From Cymbidium sinense (Eukaryota > Streptophyta > Magnoliopsida > Asparagales > Orchidaceae), in assembly GCA_021442155.1 (NCBI GenBank), contig CM038218.1, forward strand, positions 59,486,268 through 59,550,267: a stretch of DNA of 64,000 bases, read 5' to 3'. Made by a program: the position numbers and the translations under genes. This document shows, piece after piece, positions 1 through 10,796 of the stretch (within the stretch, counting starts at the first letter, position 1; every line of letters starts with the position of its first letter). The notes under the pieces are model-generated. The model saw only the letters and a program-made list of their open reading frames with translations. It ran no database searches and was not told where the DNA came from.

Positions 1-218
1 GGAGTCGCTTGGTGAGACTTGCCACCACGGACTATTTTGTGGAGTAGGATTTCCAGGCCTGTGGCCATCTCTTGTACTGAGTTAGGCTTGTTGCCGCCTG
101 TCGGCGCAGATCCAAGAAATGGTGGGTCGGGATTGAAGAAGGCTGACTTCCAGCCCATGGAATGAATTCGTAGCCCGGTCAAAACGTCTTCTGTCATGGA
201 TCCATAGACCCATCCCAT
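1..218 (-). CDS. CSLH: CSLH exon 8 (partial, runs off the window)
   Basis: The acceptor AG is at 220-219 on the minus strand, and translation begins MGWVYGSMTEDVLTGLRIHS. It carries the third catalytic aspartate (TED) and the FLGSAPTGG block. After that the frame reads SVQEMATG. The expected QxxRW-ATG motif is instead encoded in a shifted frame (TQYKRW near 75-60), and one G appears to be missing where TGG-GCC is expected. Similarity fades after ATGLEILL. The exon continues beyond position 1. Confidence 0.75.
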   Translation of the reverse strand, partial: MGWVYGSMTEDVLTGLRIHSMGWKSAFFNPDPPFLGSAPTGGNKPNSVQEMATGLEILLHKIVRGGKSHQAT

Positions 219-382
219 CTGTTACAGACATTGCAAAAGCCCAATAATTAATAAGACATTTTTTCCATAAAATATACCATCATATAATTATACCACTATA
301 TCTATATATATATAAGAATCTTTTGATTTTACTGTTAAATCCTGGAAATTTTAATTTATTAGCATAAGCATATAACTAATAC

Positions 383-535
383 CTCTTTACGTGGATTTTG
401 TTCAAGGATGATGCTACTTTATTTCTATTCTCAAAAGATCGCTAGGGAAAGAAAATCCTCGCTTGGCTTCTTGTATAATTATCTCATTAGTAGACTTCAA
501 AAGCTCTCTCGAGTTTCCAAATATTCTTTCCAACT
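383..535 (-). CDS. CSLH: CSLH exon 7, frame broken
   Basis: With an acceptor at 537-536 the phase matches exon 6, and the protein continues ELERIFGNSRELLKSTNEII, as in CSLH. The reading frame reaches a stop (RIEIK-stop). The family continuation (VASS, then an EQN-type segment ending KE) is visible in other frames up to a GT donor at 382-381. At least one or two small indels are needed. Whether they are real mutations or sequencing errors cannot be told here. Confidence 0.65.
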
Positions 536-640
536 CTTTGGAAGAGTACATTTATGCACAATATTTAAAAATAAAACATAAGAAAAAAGTACTTTAATTC
601 AAATAAATTATTTTGAAATTGGAAATGAGGTCATGGATAT

Positions 641-1254
641 TAGGGGTTTGCATTATTTGGTTTTAACCAAAAAATCAAATCGAACCAAAGTTTTTGAATA
701 ATTTGATTCGGTTTTGAACTTAGTAATTTGGATTTTGATTTTAATTAATGAAAACTTTGGTTTTTAGTTTTTGGATAAGTTTGTTAAATAAAATTTTGGA
801 TAGAATTAAATAAATCAAAATAATTATATGTAATACAGTATTATTAATTTATGTATAATAAGCTTATCTATTATACACTTATTTTTATTTATTTTTGAAT
901 AGTTGGTGTGTTTTCTTGGAGGACCATTATCCAATTTTCCAAAAACTTTGGTCTCATAATATGGTAATATGATTCCATCAACTTTTAAGTTCAAAACTTA
1001 GTTTAGGTAAGTAAAAATTAATTTTAAATATTTTTTTAGTGCATGAAGTAGTTAATTGCATTTTTTTTATTATATTTATGTTGTTTCTCTTATTGTTTGT
1101 CATTATGCAATAAAAAATTACACAAATAATTTTTAAATATAGCCAACTTCGGTTTATCCAAAATCAAACTAAAATAACCGAACCAAATTATTATTTGATT
1201 TGTTTTAAAAATTTGTCATCCAATCCATTCAAATCAACCAAACGCACACCCCTA
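641..1254. mobile_element. hAT-type MITE with 8-bp target duplication
   Basis: The termini are inverted: the left end reads TAGGGGTTTGC and the right end, reversed, TAGGGGTGTGC. The element is flanked by a perfect 8-bp direct repeat ATGGATAT (633-640 and 1255-1262), the size made by hAT transposases. Inside it are motifs rich in TTTGGTT/AACCAAA, also in inverted orientation, and no coding frame. It lies in the CSLH intron between exons 7 and 6. It is 614 bp long and non-autonomous. Confidence 0.85.
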
Positions 1255-1639
1255 ATGGATATAATATGGAATAAGACCACTAGAATATGTTTATTATTAA
1301 GTAATTTACTTTAATAATTTTAATTTACACATTACGGATAATAACAAGAATATTTTATTGCTAATTAGCAAAAATGAAAATGAAAGTGTGTATGTATGTA
1401 TGTATATGTGTCTATATATATATATATTTATGTCTTATGCATTTGTATATTTAACACCCAAAAATTGATATTTATGTATATAATATTTTCTTATTATTGA
1501 GAATATATATTTCACTTCAGAAAAGTTAATGATGATGATAATTTTTATATGATATTGAAGATTTATATATTATATGTGAAAAAATTAAAATATAAATATT
1601 AGATATATAAATTCATAAAAATTGTGTGATATATAAAAT

Positions 1640-1642
<3 letters not shown>

Positions 1643-1728
<86 letters not shown>
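1643..1728. repeat. (TA)n microsatellite
   Basis: A nearly pure TA dinucleotide run of about 86 bp lies in the CSLH intron, ending about 25 bp from the exon 6 donor. It produces a meaningless open frame of alternating Y and I. Confidence 0.97.
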
Positions 1729-1732
<4 letters not shown>

Positions 1733-1753
1733 TTCTACTACTGATAATTCTAC

Positions 1754-1880
1754 CATCTGCTTGTTTATTCTGGCCTTCAAGTCGAGAGGGCGAAGAGCCA
1801 TAAATGGCTTTTCTCCTATGAAAACATCCAGTTCCTGCATTTAAAGGACCTTGAATCCCTGCAAGTCCTTCCCCTACAAA
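1754..1880 (-). CDS. CSLH: CSLH exon 6
   Basis: The acceptor CAG is at 1883-1881 and the donor GT at 1753-1752. The 127-nt exon is open and encodes FVGEGLAGIQGP, then the GTGCFHRRKAIYG block found just after the DxD domain in cellulose synthase-like proteins. It ends in phase 1, matching the proposed start of exon 7. Confidence 0.82.
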
Positions 1881-1998
1881 CTGAAACCATATGGATTAAT
1901 TAATAATTTCCTGATCAAACATCAGGATAGTAATCGATTATTGGAAGATTAAAAGAACATGAGTTAATTTTTTAATTATTTTTAAAGAAAAAAAAAAC

Positions 1999-2214
1999 CT
2001 TCTGCAAGACCTCCAACTGGTTTCCAAAGGGGTCATCTTTCAGACCTCCATAAAATCTTTGAGGGATTTGAGCGTAGCCACAAGACGCTTTTTTTTTCTT
2101 CTTCAAACTGAGTAAACACATTCCATGGAGGATTACTTTGGGATTATTAGCAAACATGTCGCAGTCCACATTTAGAATGAATGGAGCATTCGTCATCACC
2201 GCTGAGACTCTTGT
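1999..2214 (-). CDS. CSLH: CSLH exon 5 with the catalytic DCD motif
   Basis: The 72-codon exon lies between an AG acceptor at 2216-2215 and a GT donor at 1998-1997, both phase 0. It encodes TRVSAVMTNAPFILNVDCDM, containing the substrate-binding DxD aspartates, then QRFYGGLKDDPFGNQLEVLQK. A five-lysine run occupies the place where other CSLH proteins have an acidic loop. It comes from a purine-rich tract and may be a local expansion. Its upstream neighbour exon is 28.3 kb away. Confidence 0.9.
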
Positions 2215-2282
2215 CTGCATGCGTGAAAATTCAACACAATTAGCGACAGTAAATTATTGCTTAAATTATTAATAGGAAAAAG

Positions 2283-2772
2283 GGATATTTACATACATAG
2301 AGCACATAATTCTTATATATTTACATATATAATATCTAAACTTTTATATTTATATAAATAGCATCTAAAATTTTATTTTATTATAAAAAATAGCATCATC
2401 ATTATTTTTTTTAAAATTAAATGCACCTTTTCATGCATAGAAAAAGTGATATATTAGAGTTTTTTGAGATCTCTTTTATTTTTTATTTTTATTTTATAAT
2501 TTTATTTTATTTTGTTTTAAAATAAAACTTGTTTATGATAATTATTATTGTTAAAAATATTCAAAATATTTAAAAACTGTTTTGAGTATTTTTTTAAAAT
2601 AATATTATTTATTTTTCAAAACAAATAAAAGTACATCAAATAAATATGATTTTAGAAATAGCATAAAAATAAATACAAAATAATACAAAATAAAATTGAC
2701 CCAAATAGCCCATTAGTAAATATCGAATTTTAGCTCTTAGATAAATAAATGTATAAGAATTATGTGCCATGC
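2283..2772. mobile_element. AT-rich MITE-like inverted-repeat element
   Basis: The left arm begins GGGATATTTACATACATAG. The right arm, reversed, shares GCACATAATTCTTATA followed by an ATTTA-rich stretch. The left terminus resembles the MITE at 48013-49147, so both probably belong to one family. The right end is diverged, no clean target duplication is seen, and there is no coding capacity. It lies in CSLH intron 4, close to exon 5. Confidence 0.5.
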
Positions 2773-2837
2773 ATCCAAAATTTCTTTTAAAATACTTTTA
2801 AGATATTCTAACTGAAATTTTTATTTGAATGGATTAC

Positions 2838-3609
2838 AGTCCTTAAATCCGCTTTAAGATGAGTGTAATAAATAAGTAATTATTATTGTATTTACATTAA
2901 AGCAAATCTAAGGATTTTAAAAGTTATCCTAATCATTTTTAGTCACTAATTTTGATCTAAAAAAAATTCATTATTATTTTTTTGTTTAATTATATTATGA
3001 AAACATTAAGTTATCAATTGTTAATTATTCAAATTTTTTTTAACAATCATCTGGTTAGTATTATATGATGTGATTTAAGTTTGGTATCTAAATCAGAGAC
3101 AAAATTAAGTGCTAATGTTTAGAGTAATGCTATAATAAGTAATCCACAACATTTTTTTTTAATGACAGGCATGATTGTAATGCAAAATTGTATTTGAGGC
3201 TATAAAATTATTTAGGGCTTATTTGATATTAATTTTATTTTGCAATTTTACTTTATATTATTTCATAAAACTTAGCTAATGATTTTATGTATTTTTATTT
3301 GTTATTTTAAAATAATGCATATTATTATCAAAGACACTAAAATAACTTTTTAATATATTATATAATTTTAAAATATTAATTATCATCAAATTTATTTTTA
3401 ACTTAAAATATAAATAAAATAGAATAAAATTTTAAAATTAAAAATAAAAAACAAACATCGGCATAGTTTTCTATTTTTTTAAAGGGTGTGTTTGTCTTAA
3501 TTGTCTAAAAAAATAATAGTAAACTGCTGTAAAAGAAATACTCGTATGAAAAAATTTAATGGGTATACAAATTTTTTTATTTTATAAAAATTAAATAATA
3601 ATTTTTTGA
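2838..3609 (+). repeat. Left copy of a 0.78-kb direct repeat flanking the viral block
   Basis: The sequence from AGTCCTTAAATC to ATAATTTTTTGA recurs in the same orientation at 26910-27703, with a few substitutions and small indels. No coding frame or transposon end is visible, so it looks like ordinary CSLH intron DNA present on both sides of the pararetroviral block. To its left the intron continues, and to its right viral sequence starts at 3610. Confidence 0.9.
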
Positions 3610-3960
3610 AGGACCAATTAATTAAACTTTTAGCACAAGTTGAAGATGATTCAACTCGTGATAAAATTATAGATCTTCTTAATAATAAGAAGAAAGATAA
3701 ATTAGAAAATTTTAATTACAAGCCTCCTATATACTCCTTAACAGAAGTATTTAAGAAAAAATATGAGGCAAGTTCTTCATCTTCTAATTCAGCTTCTTTA
3801 TCTGAACTAAAGACTGAATTAAAGAAATTAAAAGTAGAGGTTCAGCAAATGAAAGCTGAGCAATAATAAATGAATGGTCATCTGATGAATCTTGAGAGTA
3901 ATCAGAAGACGTCTAATTCATTTGAAAATATAGAAGCGATTCTAATCAAGAACCAGAATA
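3610..3960 (+). pseudogene. Viral fragment: coat protein-protease linker
   Basis: The open frame 3606-3866 encodes a charged helical segment (KDQLIKLLAQVEDDSTRD, then serine-rich and lysine-rich coiled-coil-like sequence). The same segment lies between the zinc knuckle and protease in the longer copies, for example at 19860-20210. It is cut off on both sides: host repeat to the left, and the opposite-strand copy to the right. Confidence 0.85.
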
Positions 3961-4121
3961 AAAAAACTTATTTATTAAAACTTAAAAAGAACTTACACAA
4001 TGACAAGAAAGGTGAAGCAGAAGAACCAAGAGAGTACAAGAGGTGAATAAGAGAAGAAGAGAAGGAAAACCGAACACAATAATAAATAGAGCCTTATATA
4101 GAGGTGGAGGCAAAGGAGAGA

Positions 4122-4144
4122 CTTTGCTTAGAAGCTAAGCAAAG
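4122..4144. repeat. Perfect hairpin upstream of the viral TATA box
   Basis: CTTTGCTTAG, a 3-nt loop AAG, and CTAAGCAAAG form a perfect 10-bp stem 21 bp upstream of the minus-strand TATA box. A near copy (TTGCTTAGAAGCTAAGTAA) lies about 50 bp further upstream. Confidence 0.85.
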
Positions 4145-4228
4145 GTGCAATTATTAAACAAAAAAAAAACATTGCTTAGAAGCTAAGTAACAGTATAATT
4201 ATTAGATAGAATTATTTCTGTCAATAAT

Positions 4229-4460
4229 GTGGCTACTTTTTGGAAAGTAGCAATTATTTCGATTGGTGGGCCTACTTTATGAGTTGTAAAGTAGGTTCCA
4301 TGCTAGTGAAGATAAGTGGTTACTTTTGGAAAGTAGCAATTATTTCTTCTGGTGGGATCGCTTTATGAAGTGTAAAGTAGATTCCCGTGGAGATAATGAT
4401 GTGGCTACTTTGGATAGTAGCAATTATTTCTTCAGTGAGTCCGCCTTTATGAATTTAAGT
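4229..4460. repeat. Three tandem units with hairpins in the viral promoter region
   Basis: Units start near 4229, 4318 and 4401. Each has a GTGGYTACTTT motif, its inverse (AAAGTAGC in the first two, altered in the third) and CAATTATTTC. The first two units also have a CTACTTTA/GCTTTA...TAAAGTAG pair. The first unit holds two clean hairpins (GCTACTTT/AAAGTAGC and CCTACTTTA/TAAAGTAGG), and later units are decayed. A related partial copy lies near 26470-26560. Confidence 0.75.
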
Positions 4461-4499
4461 TTCTCCTGGATTGCACGTCAAGACTCGCCACCGTCATAG

Positions 4500-5660
4500 A
4501 TATTAAAAAGGATTAAACACGAGTTGATTTTCAGATTTTTTTTGAGATGTTCCTTATGTTGAATCTCGGTCTCATGAGGATAACGTCTTTTGATGCTTTA
4601 TAGTACCTCATCTACTGATAGCTCAAAATCCATAGTTTTTTGAGGGATCATTAATTCAGAATAAGCTTTAATAATGGCTTTAATTTGCTTGAGCTAATCC
4701 TCAATGCTAATAGAATTCCATCATTTTAGTAAAAAATATCTTTGAAGGACCAGCTGATTAAATGGATCCTTCCCGAGAAAAATGTTCCAACTCCATATCC
4801 ATGGAATCTGCCAGTCTGTGAAGAAATGAGCAAGATTTTGCCCTTAGATCATTCTTCTAAAATTAATAGCCCTCATTTTGGGGGCAGCTTCCATCCATTC
4901 ATTAAAGACTTCTTTGATTGGATCCGGAAGAATATTTAATTCTACTCCAAAATAGTTCTACCATCTTAAGAACCATGTTGTAAGTTCTTTGTTGATAATA
5001 TCTTTGTTCATAATGAACATCCATGAATGTCTTCATTTTTCGTTAAGAAGGAAGAAAACTTTCATCATAGCTTGCACATAACACCAATAATTTATAATAA
5101 TTTTGTACTGTAAATTAGTGAAGGATAAAAATACATTTTTCTCTTGGAATGGAGTCAGACCCCATTCACTTTGATGAAAGATTTTTTGTATAATGCATTT
5201 GTTATACAAAATAGTATGATTCATCTGATCACGAACATGGTTAATCTCAATACACTTTAATTGTATTAAGATTTTTTCATAATTCTCTTAAGAGATTAGA
5301 TTCAAATGGGAAAGGATTGTTTCCAAATATCTTTCAAATAAGGCCCACATTATTTAATAATCGAGAGGATTAATTTCAAGAATATTCTGTTTTATTTCTT
5401 TAGAGAAATAAATATGTTCTTGTGCAACGACATCTTTAGATGGTGTTTTTTAGATTTCATTGCAAACATCTTTGGGATGGTGTTGCTAGAGGTTTCACCC
5501 TTTTCAACCGTGAAGAAGAGGAAGTACCATAAAGATAAGTTTACAAATTGATCGCCAATTGAATCAATGGATCTTTGCCATTAGAGGCCACGATCGACCT
5601 CTGTGAAAAGAAGGACTTCCTCGGTTAAGAGTGGTCATTCTTCCATGCGGGGTGATCCAC
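4500..5660 (-). pseudogene. Viral 3' coding region downstream of RNase H (unknown function)
   Basis: On the minus strand the frame 5224-5033 is open and rich in aromatic residues (for example NYWCYVQAMMKVFF). Further broken frames of the same style continue toward 4500. The matching region is at about 12660-13700 on the plus strand and, truncated, at 22204-22497. A separate frame after RNase H is described for florendoviruses, which is one reason for the lineage call. No known domain is recognised, and the frame is broken by stops and indels. Confidence 0.5.
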
Positions 5661-5699
5661 CCCTGATCGTCCCTGCAAGAATTCACGGGTCAGAAAATC

Positions 5700-6900
5700 A
5701 GGAAGAGAATTTTCATTACCTTTAATGAATTTGATGTCAAGTCAAAGACAGAGTCGGCGATGATGCAAAAAATTTATTTTGAAACTAAATTTTTGACATC
5801 TTGTTCAATGATGTATTTGATTGAGGAACAGTCAATACGAAGGAGAAAATGTTGATTAAGTAAATCATCTTAAAATTTTGAGATGCACTTAATCACATAA
5901 AGCATTTCTTTTTTGATAATGGAATACAAAGTAGATTCCATTTACCGTAAATAAAGTGAACTAATTCTTCTTTAGAATTCTTTCACCGCCAGATACCCCA
6001 TAGTCTCCTTAATGAGGCATCTATTTCAACAATTTTGAAACTAGTAGGTCCGTAAGATTAAGGAAGGTTTTGAACCCTTTCTTTAATTTTATGAGTATCG
6101 CCATGGTGGGGGATTCTTTTAATCTGCAAAGAGTGCATCTTTGGCAAGATTTTGATAGAAATCGCCTACATAATTGAGAGCTCCTAAGAACCATAAATGG
6201 TTTTATCTAAAATGATATCAGGAAATTTGTTAGCAAATTCAATACTTCTATTAATTGGTATAATAGAAGCGTTGGATATATTATGGCCTAAAAAATCTTA
6301 TTTGAGTTTGAAATAATTTGATTTTTGGCTCTGAAATAACTAATCCATTTTTTAAAATTAACCATTTAAATATTTTTAGATGGTTGAAGTGTTCATCAAT
6401 AATATTTGAGAACACAAGAACATCATCAATATAGACTAAAATATATTTAAAATAATCTTTAAATATATTATTCATGATATCAAATTTAAGGTGCATTTTT
6501 TAAACCAAAGGGCATTACGTTCCATTCGTAATGTCCAAAGGGCACCGTAAATGCTATTTTATATGATCCGATTCTTTTATCCGATCCGCCAATATCCCGA
6601 TTTTAAATCAAATTTGGAAAATATTTTTGCATTATGCAATCTATTTAATAAATCCCTTTTATTAGAATTGATATCCGATCCATTTTAAAACTTTGTTTAA
6701 TGGCTTGTAATTAATTACAAGTCGTTCTCCTCTTTCCTTTCTACCAATTCATAACATAGAATGCATACCTCCAAGAGAGGATTAATTATTCCTTTCTTTA
6801 ATAAATCAACAATCTCTTCTTGCATAAAGCAAGGTAGTGCTCATTCATCGACAAGGACTTTTAGTGGAATGTCTCGTTCACTGAAATTATCAATCTACAG
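5700..6900 (-). pseudogene. Viral reverse transcriptase and RNase H, broken
   Basis: The frame 6496-6281 (minus) encodes an RT palm segment including YIDDVLVFS. Upstream sequence to about 6900 has RT finger motifs, and downstream to about 5700 lies RNase H-like sequence in pieces. The YIDD catalytic pair is intact here, but surrounding frames are interrupted. Confidence 0.85.
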
Positions 6901-7099
6901 GAGATCCACTACATGAGTCTTTCTTTCCTAGAAAGCAATTGAGTTGTCACCACAAACTTCCTTTCAAAATTTTTGGTGGCAATTTTGAATTTTTTCTTTT
7001 AATTTTGGGGAAGAAATTTACTGTTTAAAAGTTAAACTAGCAATTTCTTCTTGTAAATAATTTATATGCATAGACTTATTATTAAGCCTATTCATTTCA

Positions 7100-7925
7100 T
7101 TTATGATAATTTCTTTAGATTGGTGATAAAATAATGTGATTTCTTTATCCCAAAGAAAACATGAATTCCAAGATCATCAATTCTAGTGAGCATTATTTTA
7201 AGAAGAAAAGGAGTTCCCAAAATAATGTGTTGTGTCAAATTTTGACTAAAATAAAAGGCATTGAATACAAATATCATCTTGACGGCCACGAGATGATAAT
7301 TTATACTTAATTTGTAAAGACTCACCCTCACCTTTAACCGGCTAATTTTTCAAAATATTTAGAAGGAATTATTCCTTCTTGTATATAATTTAAATCGCCC
7401 ACTATCAACGAGAAAAATTTGGTAAAATAAATTCTTTATTTATAATTAATTTAATGGAAATATACCATTTTGGTATATTGCCTTTTGAATATTTTGTAAG
7501 AAACCCGGTTCTTGATTAGAATGCCTATATTTTCAAATGAATTAGGCAATTAATCTCAAGATTCATCATTCATTTGTTCTTGCTCGCCTTTATTTGTCAA
7601 CTTCTAATTTTAATTTCTTTAATTCAGTTCTATAAAGAAGTCAATTAGAAGATGAAGAACTTGCCTCAATTTTTTTTTTCTTAAATACTCGATAAGGAGT
7701 ATATAGGAGGCTTGTAATTAATTTTTCTAGTTTATCTTTCTTCTTATCATTAAGAAGATCGATAATTTTATCACGAGTTGAATCATCTTCAACTTGTGCT
7801 AAAAGTTTAATTAATTGGTCCTTTTGCTCGTGGGTGAGCGTATACAGACCTGCCATATTTATTATATTTTTATAATAATCTATCTGTTGACAGGACTTGC
7901 AATGTAGATTTATTAGATTTATCAA
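7100..7925 (-). pseudogene. Viral linker and aspartic protease, broken
   Basis: The minus frame 7925-7641 encodes the helical linker that starts after the serine/lysine-rich end of the coat protein. A DSG triad of a retroviral-type aspartic protease is readable at 7406-7398. The frame 7331-7101 covers the C-terminal part of the protease (HIILGTPFLLKI). Stops and small deletions separate the pieces. Confidence 0.8.
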
Positions 7926-8019
7926 ATCGATGAAATAAGATTTCTTCTTCTTCTCGATTCTCTTCGTAATCGAGGATGTAGAATTTTCATCTTTGTTTTA
8001 ACCCTTAATCAAAGTTCAT

Positions 8020-9230
8020 TTAACTTCTTCTTGCTGCATCTATTTTGTAATGACCGTATACCACATTTGTAATATTTTATTTCTCTTCTTTGGTTTTAGA
8101 ACCAAAGGGAAAGTGTGTGTGAATTTATCACATTTTTTATGACGATTTTTCATGAGGAAAAATAGTTTTTCATATTTTCTTTGAAGATAAAGGACACTGA
8201 GGTCACTTGAATTGTTCACAGAATTCACCAAGCTATTTTCGCTCAAGTAGACGTTCTCTTTTCATTTGATCTTTTAATTTAAGATCAGAGCAAATTGCTA
8301 AACCAATTTTAATATATGCAGAAATAAGGTTTCCATATGTAAGAGTTTCATATGGGATGGTTCCATCGTAAAAGAGAAACCTTAACCTTTTCAAGAATAG
8401 GGAATTTCAATGAATTTTTGCTTAAAAGGCTATTGGCATCATAAAGTGTCATAACGCTGCTTAGAAAAATATATCCTTGTACCATCAAAATGGGTTAAGG
8501 ATGGACATCTTAATTTTGGAGTAAGGAGCGAAGTTTTTCTCCTTGATCCAATGGATCCAAAGAAATGATCTATAATTATTTGAAGAAGATTATACCAAAT
8601 TTTCATTAGTTTTTTCTTCTTTGGAAGATCCTTAGACTTAAGTCAATTTCATAAGGAGGTCTTCCTTTGAGGAACAAGAGAAAATTATCCCACCATCCTT
8701 TCAAAGTTCCAGAATCAAAATGATGGCTCGAGTGACAGGTTTTCTTGATATACAGATTGAGCAGCGGTAGCACAAGCATTCGATGAAGGGTATGAATGAT
8801 TTGATGTTCAAAGTCCATCAATATTCCATTCATATAAAGAATCTCCATCATAGAATTTCTATGAAATGAGTATCTTCCTCAAATAATAAATCGGGAGGTG
8901 TTGGTTTTATAATAATGTTTTCCAAATTTTTCTTTGGATAAGAAAGTTTTGGATATCAAAAGGAGGATGAGGATCTTGTAATTCTTGAAAAAGGTTTTGA
9001 ACTTTTTCAATATTACTTGATTGATTAGTATCAGTTTTGGTTGAGGATTCATTTGAATCTTCATCCGATTCAGTGATATCTTCAAGAGCTCTTACATACT
9101 TTTCACTTAAGTTTAGAATCAAATTCTGAATGTCTTCAGAAGAGGGTCCTAACTTAAGAGCCAGTTTAGGAGGTGGTTGGATAAAAGGTTTCACAAATGG
9201 GTTTATACTAGTAGAAGCTTTCTGAGCTTG
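8020..9230 (-). pseudogene. Viral coat protein region, broken
   Basis: Frames 9194-8907 (acidic, serine-rich), 8851-8606 (with LKGWWDNF) and 8246-8040 follow the same order as the coat-protein region of the plus copy at 18390-19670. The zinc-knuckle coding sequence near 8040-8085 is damaged and no intact CCHC can be read. Confidence 0.78.
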
Positions 9231-9714
9231 CTAGTTTGGGGCTAGAAACCTTTTGTTTAAGCATCGATCGATTTTAGACTCTAGGCTAAAAGATGATGAT
9301 GATTATTTGAAGTATACTTATTATTATAATTAAGTTGTTTAATTACGTAATAAATTCTTTAGAATTTGTGGATCCTTATTTTTTGAAGGGCTAATTCTAA
9401 AGGTTTATCATCCACCATTTTTGATGGAGGATAAGATACTTCAATTATTTTTTCTTACTCTATTTTCTATTTTTGGTAGTTAAAATAGCAACTTGAGCAG
9501 ATTGAGCATAGTAACTACAAAACCAAGCGACGAAAGGAATAGTTATTTTTGCTTGACTATTTTTTTCTCTCATTTTTTCAAAATATAAATCATTTATTTC
9601 GAGACATTAGTTTTGAGAAGTAAAACTTCTATACCAAGTATGAAAGTTATCATACTTTGATTGGAAGTATTCCTTCAGAACAACCTCTCTAGTCTTAGAA
9701 CCTATTGTGTAGCT

Positions 9715-10698
9715 CATTAAGACTAAAGTTCATTTTAGATGGAGTGGGAGATAGATTTTCTATCACTGGATGATAGATATGATTTTATTTAGGGTGAAGG
9801 GCCTCGGAGATGGTTCGAGTGTGTGAACCATCCGATCTAGACTTCTCTGAGGTTTCAGAAGGGATAGAAACCCTAGGAAGTGTGATGGATCGACGAGGGT
9901 TGAATCTGACTTCAACATCGCCATCAGTTGTTTGAATTATCTAATCTACATCTTGATTAATGGAAGGTCTTGGTGCGACCACAGATGGTATAGTCCATGA
10001 TTCTGGAAATACCACCTCATTCCATTTAATCACTCTGTTAGTAGCAATATGGGATGCTAACAGATTTATTTCAATCAGAGTAGTTCATTCGACTGGTTGA
10101 ATAGCTTTTCAAACTTTGGGATTTAGAGTATTTAAAACTCAAAAATAAATTCTGAAAATTAGAGCAATAGTTTTTTAGAACGGGAAATCATAACCATAAA
10201 ATTTATAAATGTAATTTTAGAGCTTCAAAAGATTTATATCAGAAAGAGATAAACTTCATTGGGAAAGGTGTTGAAATAAGCAACTGTGACATAGGTCTCT
10301 GACACTCATTGGGGATTGAGCCGGTGAGGCATCGCCATCTCTTAGGCTTGCTAAAATAGAAGCATTTAGACCTTTAAGGGTTAAAGGTTTGAATGCTATC
10401 TGTATCATCCCTATATGAATATATTTAAAGTCTTGCATATATTTATGCAGATCTTCAAATGTTAGTAGATAAATGGTTTTATCCATTTGATCTACAGTAA
10501 TGGTTTGTTCTACAGTTTTCACTGAAGATTTTCTTTAAAATCAAAAGTTCCAAATTGATAAATGATAGTTTTATCAATTTTGGGAGAACCATCTATTTAG
10601 GTCTTCTTCATTCAAGGGGAACTCGCCATTTCAAAGTTCTTGATTAAATTATTATTTCTCTTAATTAGATTAGAAGTTACTTAGAAAGTAGAAGCCAT
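9715..10698 (-). pseudogene. Viral movement protein (30K type), broken
   Basis: An ATG at 10698 corresponds to the start used in the other copies. The frame 10522-10256 holds the 30K core (YIHIGMIQIAFKPL, then the LRDG region). Known 30K proteins dilate plasmodesmata for cell-to-cell movement. The C-terminal part to about 9715 is present but out of frame. Confidence 0.82.
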
Positions 10699-10796
10699 AT
10701 AACCAAAAGGGAAAAAGGGGAGAGGAAGATGATGCAGGAGAGTTTGAAACAAATCACCACATAAGGATAAAACAAACTAAGTATAAAATTAATCGA

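Larger units (their letters stand above)
3961..4500 (-). promoter_or_regulatory. Pararetroviral intergenic region: hairpin repeats, TATA box, poly(A) signal
   Basis: On the minus strand a TATATAA box (4101-4094) is followed by a pyrimidine-rich leader start and an AATAAA signal (3976-3971) about 120 nt downstream. This is the usual caulimovirid layout, where the poly(A) signal lies just inside the terminally redundant transcript. Upstream is a perfect 10-bp-arm hairpin (4122-4144), a second imperfect copy near 4172-4190, and three tandem units of roughly 60-90 bp (4229-4460), each with short hairpins. A TGACGTG motif (reverse of 4474-4480) resembles bZIP/as-1 sites. Function is inferred from position only. 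Confidence 0.7.
3961..10785 (-). mobile_element. Near full-length degenerate pararetrovirus copy, minus strand
   Basis: Read on the minus strand this 6.8-kb piece holds, in order: the end of the leader (10785-10699), movement protein (10698 to about 9715), coat protein (about 9230-8020), linker and protease (7925-7100), reverse transcriptase (about 6900-6250), RNase H (about 6240-5700), a 3' coding region (about 5660-4500) and an intergenic region with promoter and poly(A) signal (4500-3961). It is the only copy that keeps the whole 3' part. Frames are broken throughout. It lies tail-outward against the host repeat, and its leader end abuts an opposite-strand copy near 10790. Confidence 0.88.

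Noticed and set aside
1626..1844. Open frame of repeated Y-I
   Set aside because: Produced by the (TA)n microsatellite.
4742..4939. Plus frame similar to the minus frame 13493-13296
   Set aside because: Both are antisense to the viral 3' coding region; similarity is a shadow of the two copies.
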